Positions 16,027-24,886 of a stretch of DNA of 64,000 bases are shown here, one piece after another. The translations under genes were made by a program, and so were the position numbers. The stretch is from Changshengia sp963803165 (lineage in GTDB: Bacteria > Chloroflexota > Dormibacteria > Aeolococcales > Aeolococcaceae): positions 468,031 through 532,030 of the forward strand of contig CAWDLK010000004.1 of NCBI GenBank assembly GCA_963803165.1, given 5' to 3'. The notes beneath the pieces were generated by a model, which worked only from the letters and a program-made list of their open reading frames with translations, did no database searches and was not told the DNA's origin. Position 1 is the stretch's first letter. Each line of letters opens with the position of its first letter.

Positions 16027-17174
16027 CCGCCGCCCTCCGCCCCCGGCTCGGGGGTGGTGGCGATGAACCCCGCGGCCGTCTCATGGAACTCGGGGGTGGC
16101 ACCGACCAGGGTCTCGCCGCGCTGCACCGGGAAGTGGCAGGCGGCGACGTGGCCGGGGAGGTCACCCTGCTGCACCTGGAGCGGCGGCTCCTCGGCCGCG
16201 CAGATGGCCTGGGCCTTGGGGCAGCGGGTGTGAAAACGGCAGCCGGAGGGAGGATTGATGGGCGACGGCACGTCGCCGTAGAGGACCACGCGGTGCGCGG
16301 CGCGGGCCTTCTCCGGGTCGGCGACCATCGACGCCGAGAGGAGCGCCGCCGTATACGGGTGGCGTGGCGACCCGAACAGCTCGGCAGTGTCGGCGAGCTC
16401 GACCACCTTGCCCAGGTACATGACCGCCACCCGGTCGCTGACGTGCTCCACCACGGCGAGATCGTGGGCGATGAAGACGTAGGTGAGGCCGAGCTCGCCC
16501 TGGAGGTCCTCGAGCAGGTTGATGATCTGGGCCTGCACGGAGACGTCCAGGGCCGACACCGGCTCGTCGCAGACGACGAGGCTCGGCCGCAGGGCCAGGG
16601 CCCGGGCCACGCCGATGCGCTGCCGCTGCCCGCCGGAGAACTCGGAGGGGAACCGGTTGTAGTGCTCGGGGTTGAGGCCGACGGTCTCCATCAGCTCCTG
16701 CACCCGGCGCTTGCGCTCGGGGCCGTCGGCGACGCCGTGAATGGCGAGCGGGTCACCGATGATGGACCCGACCCGGCGCCGCGGGTTCAGCGAGCCGTAG
16801 GGGTCCTGGAAGATCATCTGCATCCGGCTCCGATAGGGTCGCATCCGGCGCGGCGACAGATGGCTGATGTCGACTCCGTCGAAGACGACCCGGCCCGAGG
16901 TGAGCGGGTGGAGCCTGGTGATGCAGCGGGCCAGCGTCGACTTCCCGCAGCCGGTCTCGCCGACCAGCCCGAGGGTCTCCCCGCGATGGACCTCGAGGCT
17001 CACGCTCTCCACGGCCTGGACGCTGCCGATCTGGCGCTTGAAGAAGATCCCCCGCTTGATCGGGAAATGCTTGACGACGCTCTCGACCCGGAGCAGGGGC
17101 TCGGTCGAGGGCTGGTGGGCCGGCGGCACCGCCGGGGCGGGGGGCGGGGGCGCGAACGGCACGCGCTCAGCCAC
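16023..17174 (-). CDS. oligopeptide/dipeptide ABC transporter ATP-binding protein (DppF/OppF type)
   Basis: Cytoplasmic ATPase subunit of 383 residues. After a proline-rich start, the nucleotide-binding domain shows Walker A GETGCGKSTLARC, the signature FSGGQRQRIGVARAL and Walker B SLVVCDEPVSALDVS. The C-terminal oligopeptide-transporter extension is NPPSGCRFHTRCPKAQAIC, whose cysteines match the usual CxxxxxC pattern of OppD/OppF proteins. It overlaps the DppC-type gene by 4 bp and the DppD-type gene by 8 bp. Confidence 0.92.
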   Translation of the reverse strand: MAERVPFAPPPPAPAVPPAHQPSTEPLLRVESVVKHFPIKRGIFFKRQIGSVQAVESVSLEVHRGETLGLVGETGCGKSTLARCITRLHPLTSGRVVFDGVDISHLSPRRMRPYRSRMQMIFQDPYGSLNPRRRVGSIIGDPLAIHGVADGPERKRRVQELMETVGLNPEHYNRFPSEFSGGQRQRIGVARALALRPSLVVCDEPVSALDVSVQAQIINLLEDLQGELGLTYVFIAHDLAVVEHVSDRVAVMYLGKVVELADTAELFGSPRHPYTAALLSASMVADPEKARAAHRVVLYGDVPSPINPPSGCRFHTRCPKAQAICAAEEPPLQVQQGDLPGHVAACHFPVQRGETLVGATPEFHETAAGFIATTPEPGAEGGG

Positions 17175-18252
17175 GGGCTGCGTTCCCCGCCTCCGCCGCC
17201 GCGACGCCGCGGAGGCGGAGAGCGGCCGGTCCCCGCCGGCTCGCCACGTAGCGCTTGCGGGCGGCGTCAGCGTCCGCGCCGACCCCGACCGCGTCGTGCG
17301 GCAGCCAGCAGGCCGACCAGTGCCCGTCCTCGTCGCCCGCGGGGGCCGGCCCCGGCTGCTCGCGGACGCAGGCGTCCATGGCGAACGGGCAGCGGGGGTG
17401 GAAGGCGCAGCCGCTCGGCGTCCGGATCAGGCTCGGCGGCTGTCCGACGATCGGCACCAGGCGTCCCCCGCTCCCGGTCGCACCGGGGATCGAGACGAGC
17501 AGGCCACGCGTGTAGGGATGGTGGGGGCTGCGGAAGATGGTGCGGAAGTCCGCCCCCTCGGCGCCGCGGCCCGCGTACATGACCAGCACCGTGTCGGCCA
17601 CGGTGGCCACCAGCCCGAGATCGTGGGTGATGACGATCATCGCCATGCCCAGCTCCCGCTGCATGCCGGCGAGCAGCTCCATGAGCTGCGCCTGAACGGT
17701 GGCGTCCAGAGCCGTGGTCGGCTCGTCGGCGATCAGGAGCTTGGGCCGGAGCGCCAGCGCCATGGCGATCATCGCCCGCTGGCGCATGCCTCCCGAGAGC
17801 TCGTGGGGGAAGGCCTGCACCCGGCGCTCCGGCTGCGGGATGCTCACCAGCCGCAGCAGCTCGACGGCCTGCCGCATCGCCTGGCCGCGGCTCACCCTGG
17901 TGTGGGCGCGGATCGCCTCGGAGATCTGCCAGCCGACCCGGTAGTAGGGGTGGAGGCTGGAGAGCGGATCCTGGAAGATCATCGCGATCTCGGCGCCGCG
18001 GACGTGCCGGATCTCATCCGGCCTCATGCTCAGCAGGTCGCGGCCCCCGAAGACGGCGGAGCCGCTGATGTCGGCTCCGGGGTTCAGCCCGAGCAGGCTG
18101 AGCGCGGTGACGCTCTTCCCCGACCCGGTCTCGCCGACGATCCCCAGCGTCCGCCCCGGCTCGACGTCAAAGGACAGGCCCCGGACGGCATGCACCACGC
18201 CATCCGAGGTGGGGAAGGAGACGGTCAGATCGCGGACGCTCAGAAGGCTCAT
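17167..18252 (-). CDS. oligopeptide/dipeptide ABC transporter ATP-binding protein (DppD/OppD type)
   Basis: Second ATPase subunit, 361 residues, the partner of the DppF-type protein. Walker A is GETGSGKSVTALSLLG, the signature LSGGMRQRAMIAMAL and Walker B KLLIADEPTTALDATVQ. The C-terminal extension contains TPSGCAFHPRCPFAMDAC. It is the first ATPase gene of the minus-strand operon and lies about 200 bp downstream of the solute-binding protein gene. A strong hairpin in that gap could let the binding protein be made in excess over the membrane complex, a common arrangement. Confidence 0.92.
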   Translation of the reverse strand: MSLLSVRDLTVSFPTSDGVVHAVRGLSFDVEPGRTLGIVGETGSGKSVTALSLLGLNPGADISGSAVFGGRDLLSMRPDEIRHVRGAEIAMIFQDPLSSLHPYYRVGWQISEAIRAHTRVSRGQAMRQAVELLRLVSIPQPERRVQAFPHELSGGMRQRAMIAMALALRPKLLIADEPTTALDATVQAQLMELLAGMQRELGMAMIVITHDLGLVATVADTVLVMYAGRGAEGADFRTIFRSPHHPYTRGLLVSIPGATGSGGRLVPIVGQPPSLIRTPSGCAFHPRCPFAMDACVREQPGPAPAGDEDGHWSACWLPHDAVGVGADADAARKRYVASRRGPAALRLRGVAAAEAGNAARG

Positions 18253-18401
18253 CGGACCAGGGGTGTGGCCGGCGGCGTGGGACGCTTCGCTCCTGGCATG
18301 GTCACGTCGATTACCACGATAGCGTGTTTCGGGAGGGAGGGTGGTCCGGCTCAGGATTGGACCGACGCGCCGCCGCGGCTAGCGCGCAGGACCGGCGGGC
18401 C

Positions 18402-18431
18402 GGCACCTCCGCCCGACGGGGCGGAGGTGCC
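18402..18431 (-). terminator. perfect 13-bp hairpin after the solute-binding protein gene
   Basis: GGCACCTCCGCCC (18402-18414) and its exact complement (18419-18431) enclose a GACG loop, 18 bp past the stop of the binding-protein gene on the minus strand. There is no T-run. It probably attenuates transcription between the binding protein and the ATPase/permease genes. Confidence 0.6.
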
Positions 18432-18449
18432 AAACCCTGGTTGCCGGTG

Positions 18450-20418
18450 TCAGCTCAGCCAGACATCCGCGAGGTTGTACTGCGCGGAGAAGGGGTTGTA
18501 GAGGGCGTTGTGGACGGTCGAGGCGTGCATCAGGTTGGTGAGCTGCCCCATGAAGGGAATGAAGGGGGCCTGCGCCATAACCGCCTTGTTGGCCTGCTGC
18601 CAGTAGCTGGTGGAGGAGGCCAGGGTGGTTGCGGTCTCCGCCTTGGTGATCAGGCTGTCGACCGTCGAGTTGCTGAAGTCACCCCAGTTGGTGCCCGGGA
18701 AGTTGCTGCTCCCGAAGAGGTCGGGAAGGATCGACCGGGCGCTCGCCGGCCCGTACCAGTCGGGCACCCAGCCCGGCTCGGTGATGTCCCAGCCGGCGCT
18801 GGCCAGGGCGCTGGCCGACGTCTGCAGGATGCCGGACGAGGTGTAGTAGCCCTGGGAGATGCCCTTGCCGTTGACGGTCACTCCGCAGGCCCCGAAGTCC
18901 TTCTGGACCTCCTGGAAGATGGCGGGGTGGTTGCCGTCGGTGCGGTAGTAGTCGGTGATCGTGAACCCGCTCGCGTACCCGGCCGCCTTGAGCATCGACT
19001 TGCAGGTGGCGGCGTCACCCTGGTTGCCCGTGGTGGGGTACGGGTTGTAGCCGTCGATGTATCCCTGGGCGCCGGGGCCGAAGACCTGGTTCAGAGGCAC
19101 GTTGAAGTCGGTGCCTCCGTAGATCTTGGCCAACGCCACCTTGTTGATCGCGTACTCCAGAGCCTGGCGGACCTTGACGTTCTGGAGCGGGGTGGACGCC
19201 TGGAGGTTGAAGACCAGGTACGGGTTGGTGATCCCCGGGGAGGGGAAGCTGCCGAACAGCGGGTTGGAGTAGTTGGCCAGGTCGGGCAGCGAAGCCGCCG
19301 GGACCGTGGTGTTCCACTCCAGGTCGAGGGTGCCCGCCTGGATCTCCTGCTGGACCTCGTCCGCGGCCGCGTCGGAGCCCAGCGTCTCATCGATGCTGAT
19401 CTCCTGGACGTAGCGGTGGTGGATGGGGTCGAGGCTCCAGCTGGTGGCGGTGACGTTGCTCCCCGTGGTCGCTCCCCAGTAGGGGTTCGGGACCAGCACG
19501 ATCTTCTGCCCCGGGACGTAGCTCTGCACCTCGTAGGGGCCGTCGGACCAGATCGGGTTGCCCGCCGTGAGCGGCGTGTAGTCGAGCGACGCGGGCGGTG
19601 CCGCGGCGGCGAAGAACATCGACATGATGTTGGGGAAGTCGACCGCCGGGCTGGTCAGGTTGATGACCAGGGTCTGGCTGTCCGGGGTCGAGATGCCCGA
19701 GATCGGGTTGGCCGAGATGTAGGCGGCCCGCTGCGCCGGGGTGGCGGTCGCGGCCAGCGCCTCGAAGCCGCTGCAGTAGGTGGCGTACCCCTCGATGGTG
19801 GCGGTGTAGTAGCTGGGGTTGCCGTAGGCGGACAGCGACGGGTCGCACTCGCGCTCGAGGCCGAGGGCGAAGTCCTGGGACGTCACCGGCGTGCCGTCAT
19901 CGGGGGCGACCGGGTCGCCGGTGGCCGGGTCGGTCACCGCCCACCTCATCCCCGATCGGAGCGTGAAGGTGTAGGTCTTCCCACCGTTGGAGACGGCGAC
20001 GTTGCTGGCCGCGTCGTCCACGACCGAGGTCGCGGTGGTGAAGGTGCTGGAGGGCTGGTAGCCGACCAGGGTCCGGTCCATGGTGAGGAGGACCGAGTAG
20101 CCGATGGTGTCGTACTCGCCCTGGGGGTCGAGCATCCCCGACACGTCGGTGGAGCCGGCCAGGGTCAGCGTCCCGGTCGGCGTGGAGGGCGGCGTGCCCG
20201 TGGCATTGACGTTCTTGGTGAGCCACGAGACCGTCGAACTCGTTAAAGGAGGTCGGGTTGATGTTGGCGGCGTTGGTGCTGGTGGGGGTGGCGCTGGTGG
20301 TGCCGCAGGCGGCGGCGCCGATGGCTGCCAGCCCCGCGACGATCCAGAGCCGGTCGGGCAATCTGGCCCCCCGCGCTCGCCGAACTTTGCCGCCCCGCTC
20401 AGACGGTTCCGAGGTCAT
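18450..20418 (-). CDS. family 5 solute-binding lipoprotein of the peptide ABC transporter, with apparent frame break near the N-terminus
   Basis: Extracytoplasmic binding protein that feeds the Dpp/Opp-type importer encoded just downstream. The ATG at 20418 has a strong GGAGGGAG site and opens MTSEPSERGGKVRRARGAR, then a hydrophobic segment ending IGAAAC, a lipobox, so the mature protein should be lipid-anchored. After NAANINPTS the frame fails. Dropping one base of the TTT at 20245-20247 joins it to LTSSTVSWLTKNVNATG, which continues to the stop at 18450 and contains typical SBP_bac_5 sequence (GGKTYTFTLRSGMRWAVTDP, NVKVRQALEYAINK, WGDFSNSTVDSL). The repaired length is about 655 residues. 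As written, only the part from GTG 20144 is open. The intact flanks point to a sequence error. Confidence 0.85.
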
Positions 20419-20860
20419 GGCTCCCTCCTTGATGAGGTTCAGGTCTGAAGATGACTAGGGTCTGCTGCCGGTCGCCGAGGACCGCGCCGTGCCGACCGCG
20501 GAGGCGAGAGGGTGCCGAGCCGCGGGCCGCCGCAGGGGGGGACGAGGCCTCACGCCACCCGACCCCGCACATGCGAACGCCGCGATCTTCGCAGTCACGC
20601 CAACGTCGGACACGACCCGTCCCCCGTGCCAACTCATGCGTTGCCAATTTACGCCTCGGTGCCGAGAGCGGTATCCCCCACCGGGGTGATACACAGTTCA
20701 GATCGAACGCACCAGACGACCGCAGCCCGCGCTGATCGCGGACGGATCGGGTGCCGCGTGAGCATAGCGCCCCCCGGGCGCGATCGGATTCGTGCTCCGA
20801 CCACAGGGCTCCGGCGCGGCCGCTTGGGCGCGGGGCCACGCACGGGGCGGGCGACCCCGG
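20419..20860. other. intergenic region upstream of the solute-binding protein gene
   Basis: I see no convincing gene here. It should hold the promoter for the minus-strand peptide-transport operon. An inverted repeat GTATCCCC / GGGGTGATAC (20671-20692, one bulged T) could be an operator or a hairpin. The rest is GC-rich without recognisable RNA structure. Confidence 0.4.
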
Positions 20861-21964
20861 TCAGGCGCCCGCCGGCTCCATGCCCGCGGGCTCGATGCTC
20901 GCCGGCACCGGCGGGGCGCCGGATCCGGGGCGCAGCGCGGTGAGGCCGCTGAGCTTGAAGCGGCGCCGGGCTATGGCGTAGGCGATGAACCCCATGAGGG
21001 TCGCGAAGCCCTTGTCGGCGACCCGCTGAATCAGGGCGGCGGCGGTCGCCGCGGCCGGGTCGACGCCGACCAGGACGAGGAGCCCTATCACGCTCGCCTC
21101 CGAGGCGCCGATCCCGCCCGGGATCAGGCTGATCGCCCCGGCGACGTAGGAGGCAGCCAGGACAAAGGAGGTGACCGGCCAGCTGAGGTCGCCGCCCACG
21201 CCGAGGACCACCAGCCAGAAGAGGGTGACCGACGCCCCCGCCCCGGCCACGCTGAGCACCGACCAGCCGAGGGTCTCGGGGCGCTGGAGCAGGACGACGG
21301 TCTCCTGGCGGAGGCGGTCGACCTGGCCGGTGAAGCGGCGCAGGACCGGGGTGCGCTCGACCAGGCGGTGGACGAAGTGGAAGCACGGCGGCACCAGCAG
21401 CATGGCCATCGCGCCGGCGATGCCGACCAGGGCGACGATCAGCACCGGGAGGCCGCGGTGGATGGAGAGCACCCCGGGCACGGCGATGACGATGAGGATG
21501 AGGGTCATGATCAGCTCCTGGACCGTCACCGTGGCGACCACCTCGCCGAACTCGAGGTCGGGGCAGGCCTCGCTGGCGAACACCGCCCGGCTCAGCTCGC
21601 CGAGCGGGAGCATCGTCGTCGACTGGCCCGCGATGTTGAGCAGGATGCTGTCGCCGATGCCGATCCGGGAGCCGACGTCGCGGAGCAGGAAGTACCAGCG
21701 CAGCCCCTGGAGGACGTAGTAGGCGGCGGAGAGCCCGAGGATCGCCGGGATCAGCAGCAGGTCGAATCGGGAGATGGCCCCTCCCAGCGCGAACGGGTTG
21801 CTGGCGATGATCAGGGCCACGATCGCCGCCAGCCCGCACCCGATGGGGATCATCTGGGTGAGGCGGAAGCGGCGTGGCGGCGGAGGGCCCGGCGGGGCGG
21901 GGGCGGGGGCCGGGTCCGCCGCGGAGCCGGCGCGCCGTGGGGATGGCGAGCCGGAGACCGACAC
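20861..21964 (-). CDS. flippase-like membrane protein (LPG synthase transmembrane/UPF0104 type), copy 2
   Basis: A 367-residue polytopic protein of the lysylphosphatidylglycerol-synthetase transmembrane (flippase-like) family, without the catalytic synthetase domain. The first about 45 residues are proline-rich. Helices then begin at MIPIGCGLAAIVALI, with the family segments YYVLQGLRWYFLLRD, SILLNIAGQSTTMLPLGELS and AISLIPGGIGASEASVIGLL, the last the most conserved block. The GTG at 21964 lies 1 bp after the stop of the preceding paralogue, giving coupled translation. Such proteins are proposed to move lipids or lipid-linked intermediates across the membrane. Pairing beside a hopanoid operon hints at, but does not prove, a lipid role. 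Confidence 0.8.
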   Translation of the reverse strand: MSVSGSPSPRRAGSAADPAPAPAPPGPPPPRRFRLTQMIPIGCGLAAIVALIIASNPFALGGAISRFDLLLIPAILGLSAAYYVLQGLRWYFLLRDVGSRIGIGDSILLNIAGQSTTMLPLGELSRAVFASEACPDLEFGEVVATVTVQELIMTLILIVIAVPGVLSIHRGLPVLIVALVGIAGAMAMLLVPPCFHFVHRLVERTPVLRRFTGQVDRLRQETVVLLQRPETLGWSVLSVAGAGASVTLFWLVVLGVGGDLSWPVTSFVLAASYVAGAISLIPGGIGASEASVIGLLVLVGVDPAAATAAALIQRVADKGFATLMGFIAYAIARRRFKLSGLTALRPGSGAPPVPASIEPAGMEPAGA

Positions 21965-21965
21965 C

Positions 21966-22958
21966 TCAGGCGGCGACCTCGTAGGGCGGGGCGCTGGCGG
22001 CGCTGAGGACGGCCCGGGGCGAGGACACCAGGCTGCCGATGTGCAGCCGGCGGTGGATGGCGACGTAGGCGAGCACCCCGATGGCGGACGGGACCCCGGT
22101 GAGGAGGAGCCGCTCCAGCAGGGCAACCGCCGCCGCCTGGCCGGCCGGCACACCGAACCCGACCAGCACCCCGATCACGCTCGCCTCGTTCGCCCCGATG
22201 CCTCCGGGGAGGAAGCTCAGGGCGCCTCCCACGTAGGCGACCGCCACCACCAGCACCGCGAGCCACCAGCCGCGGTCGATGTTCATGGCGCGGAGCAGGA
22301 GCTCGAGCGCGCCGGCGGCCAGCCCGACCCGGGCGAGGTCGATCACGCTGCTCGCCATCGCCACCGGCCGGGTCAGCAGCCCGACGCTCTCGCGGCGCAG
22401 GGTGTCGACCTGGCCGGCACCCTGGCGCAGCAGGGGGAGGGCTCCGAGGAGGCGCCGGACCGGACGGTAGAAGCCGGGCACGATCAGGATCAGCAGCGCG
22501 GTCGCCACGCCCCCGAGCACGACGGCGCTGACCAACCACCCGCCGGGGATGCTCAGCAGGGCGGGGGTGGCGCTCAGCACCAGGAACGAGGTGAAGGTCA
22601 GCTCCTGGACGGTGACCGCGGCCGCGGCGGCGCCGAAGGGGGCCCCGGTGGCCTCGCTGGCGAAGAGGGCCCGGGTGAGGTCGCCGAGCGGGAGCACCGC
22701 GGTGACGGTCTGCCCGGCGAGGTTGATCAGGACCGATTCGCGGAGGCGCATCCGGACCTGGGCGGCGCCGAGCAGGAGGTGCCAGCGCAGCCCCTGGACG
22801 CAGTAGAAGGCGACGGTGAGCAGCACTGCGAGGCCGACCAGGCGGAGGTCGGTGCCGCGCAGCGCGCCCAGCACCCGCGAGGGCTGGATCACCATCACCA
22901 GCCCGAGCACGCTGGCCAGCCCGACCAGGAGCGGGACCAGGCGCCGGGTCACGGTCAC
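21966..22958 (-). CDS. flippase-like membrane protein (UPF0104 type), copy 1
   Basis: A 330-residue paralogue of the following gene, with the same order of helices and motifs: YCVQGLRWHLLLGA, SVLINLAGQTVTAVLPLGDL and ALSFLPGGIGANEASVIGVL. About eight membrane helices are visible. The GTG at 22958 overlaps, in the repaired frame, the TGA of the upstream MarR gene (GTGA). This arrangement makes MarR, copy 1 and copy 2 one minus-strand operon, divergent from the prenyl synthase/hopanoid operon. Substrate unknown. Confidence 0.8.
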   Translation of the reverse strand: MTVTRRLVPLLVGLASVLGLVMVIQPSRVLGALRGTDLRLVGLAVLLTVAFYCVQGLRWHLLLGAAQVRMRLRESVLINLAGQTVTAVLPLGDLTRALFASEATGAPFGAAAAAVTVQELTFTSFLVLSATPALLSIPGGWLVSAVVLGGVATALLILIVPGFYRPVRRLLGALPLLRQGAGQVDTLRRESVGLLTRPVAMASSVIDLARVGLAAGALELLLRAMNIDRGWWLAVLVVAVAYVGGALSFLPGGIGANEASVIGVLVGFGVPAGQAAAVALLERLLLTGVPSAIGVLAYVAIHRRLHIGSLVSSPRAVLSAASAPPYEVAA

Positions 22959-23439
22959 GACAGGACCGGCCCGGGGGAGAGCCGCTAAGCCGGCGGGCCT
23001 GCTCGGCGAGCCGCCGCAGCGCCGCCGCCAGGGTGCGCTGCTCGGTCTCGGTCATCGCCTCCACGGCACGCCGCAGCGGGCTGTCCCGGAGCACCCTCAC
23101 CGCCCCGACGAGCTGGCGTCCCCTGGCGGTCAGGTGGATCTCGACGCAGCGCCGGTCGTCATGCCCGTGGTGGCGGCGGACCAGGTCGCGCTGCTCCAGG
23201 CGGTCGAAGAGCCGGGTCGCCGAGGCGGCCGAGAGCCCGACCGCGTCGGCGAGGCGTCCGGCGGTCTGCGGGCCCGCGTCGCGGAGGGCGCGGAGCACGG
23301 CGAGCTGGGCCAGGGTGAGCCGGGCCTCGCGCCACAGGTCCGCCTGGAAGCCGTCGGTGAGGAGGCTGGCTCCCAGGTACGCACCCAGCACCTCGCGCAC
23401 CTGAGGGCTGAGCCCGCCCTCAGCCCCGGTGGTTGTCAT
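22955..23439 (-). CDS. MarR family transcriptional regulator, apparent one-base deletion near the 3' end
   Basis: Winged-helix regulator, 161 residues after repair. From the ATG at 23439 (MTTTGAEGGLSPQVREVLGA) it has the MarR core: LTLAQLAVLRAL, the recognition helix AGRLADAVGLSAASATRLFDRL, and the wing RRHHGHDDRRCVEIHLTARGRQL, then dimerisation helices ending LAEQARRLSGS. As written the frame has no stop and runs through the flippase gene. Adding one C to the run at 22973-22977 gives a stop at 22955-22957 that overlaps the GTG of the next gene. It lies between the flippase pair and the divergent hopanoid operon, so either may be its target. Confidence 0.8.
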
Positions 23440-23636
23440 GAGGTTAATGGTACACGCGGTGTCAGGATGCCCGAGAGCGGGCAGGCGGCCTCGCCGAATA
23501 CCATGCCTCCACCGCTGGCCCATCGGGTGGGCGGGTTGACGGGGTGTCAGGATCGGCGTCCCTGGGGCGGCAGCTTGCTCGCCCGGGGGGCAGATAGTTA
23601 CCATCAGAGAACTTTCACGGGACGTGGAGGGGAAGC

Positions 23637-24737
23637 ATGTCCGTCATCGCCGATGCACCGTTCTCTGCCGTGGGGGCCATGCCGGATGGCGAACGCGGCG
23701 CCTTCGGGCCCGACGACGCGCCGCCGGCACTCCCGCTGTCGCTGAGCCGCCACCTCCCCCTGGTCGCGGACGCTCTGCACTGGGCGCTGCCCGCGACCAG
23801 CTCTCCCCTCGGCAAGATGTGCGCCTACCACCTCGGCTGGGTGTCCCCCGAGGGGGAGCCCACCGGCGGGGGGGGCGGCAAGATGTTCCGGGCCGCCCTG
23901 ACGATGTGGGCCTGCGAGGCCTGCGGCGGTGAGGCCGACTGGGCGGTGCCCGCCGCGGCGGCGGTCGAGCTGATCCACAACTTCACCCTGGTCCACGACG
24001 ACATCCAGGACGGCGACGCCACCCGGCGGCACCGTCCGACGGTCTGGGCGGTCTGGGGTGAGGCGCAGGGGATCAACGCCGGCGACGGCCTCTTCGCCAC
24101 CGCCTACCTGGCCCTGCTGGCCCCCGGCCCGCGCGCGGACCGGCGGATGCGCGCCGCCCGCAGCCTGAGCCAGGCGGTGCTCGAGGTCATCGAGGGGCAG
24201 AGCCTCGACCTCGCCCTGGAGGGCCGGCCGGACACGCCCCGCGCGACCTATGTCCGGCTGATCACGGCCAAGACCGGGGCTCTGCTGGGGGCGTGCCTGG
24301 AGATGGGGGCGATCCTGGCCGGGGCCTCCGCCCGGACGGTGACCAAGCTCCGCAACGCCGGCCGCCTGCTCGGCGAGACCTTCCAGATGCGCGACGACTG
24401 GCTGGGCAGCTTCGGCGACCCCGACCAGACGGGCAAGGGTCGGACCTCCGACCTGGCCCGGCGCAAGCTCACCTATCCGGTGGTGAGCGCCTTCTCGCGA
24501 GCCTCCTCCACGGAGCAGCGCCAGCTCTGCGAGCTCTACGCCGACCCCGACGCGGAGGATGGCGAGGAGCTGATCCGCGAGATCCTGAGCGGGCTCGGGG
24601 AGCCGGAGGCCACCGCGGCGGCGGCGACCCAGACCTGCAATGCGTCGATATCGGCGGTGGGCAGCTCGGGGGTGGAGAGCCGGTGGGTCGATGACTTCGC
24701 GGCGATCGCGCGCTTCGTCGCCCGCCGGACCGGGTGA
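23637..24737 (+). CDS. polyprenyl diphosphate synthase (farnesyl/geranylgeranyl type)
   Basis: Trans-isoprenyl diphosphate synthase of 366 residues, probably making farnesyl diphosphate for the squalene genes downstream. The first aspartate-rich motif is DDIQD at residues 121-125 in VHDDIQDGDATRRHRPTVW. The second begins D253-D254 in FQMRDDWLGSFGDPDQTGK. It has DDWLG rather than the usual DDxxD, with the third acidic residue displaced (GD four residues on), a form I have seen in related squalene-associated synthases. About 55 variable residues precede the conserved core. It is the first gene of the hopanoid operon, divergent from MarR. Chain length is not certain. Confidence 0.85.
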   Translation: MSVIADAPFSAVGAMPDGERGAFGPDDAPPALPLSLSRHLPLVADALHWALPATSSPLGKMCAYHLGWVSPEGEPTGGGGGKMFRAALTMWACEACGGEADWAVPAAAAVELIHNFTLVHDDIQDGDATRRHRPTVWAVWGEAQGINAGDGLFATAYLALLAPGPRADRRMRAARSLSQAVLEVIEGQSLDLALEGRPDTPRATYVRLITAKTGALLGACLEMGAILAGASARTVTKLRNAGRLLGETFQMRDDWLGSFGDPDQTGKGRTSDLARRKLTYPVVSAFSRASSTEQRQLCELYADPDAEDGEELIREILSGLGEPEATAAAATQTCNASISAVGSSGVESRWVDDFAAIARFVARRTG

Positions 24738-24886
24738 CCGGAGACCCTCGTGACATCCGCCAGAGGCGGCATCCAGGGCGTCCAGATCCAGGAGCCGAGC
24801 CGCGCACGGAGGGAGCGCACCGGCGTGCGCGACCGTCTGCGAAGCGGAGCTGACGCAGAGCTGGGCGTCGTGGGCGCCGGCTAGCC

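Noticed and set aside
19897..20418. Separate small lipoprotein gene at the 5' end of the solute-binding protein
   Set aside because: Its lipobox start joins directly to the binding-protein sequence after a one-base repair. Beyond the break its own frame loses protein character.
24738..24886. Possible tRNA between the prenyl synthase and the isomerase
   Set aside because: No T-arm GTTCGA-type loop and no four-arm fold could be drawn; I treat it as a plain spacer.
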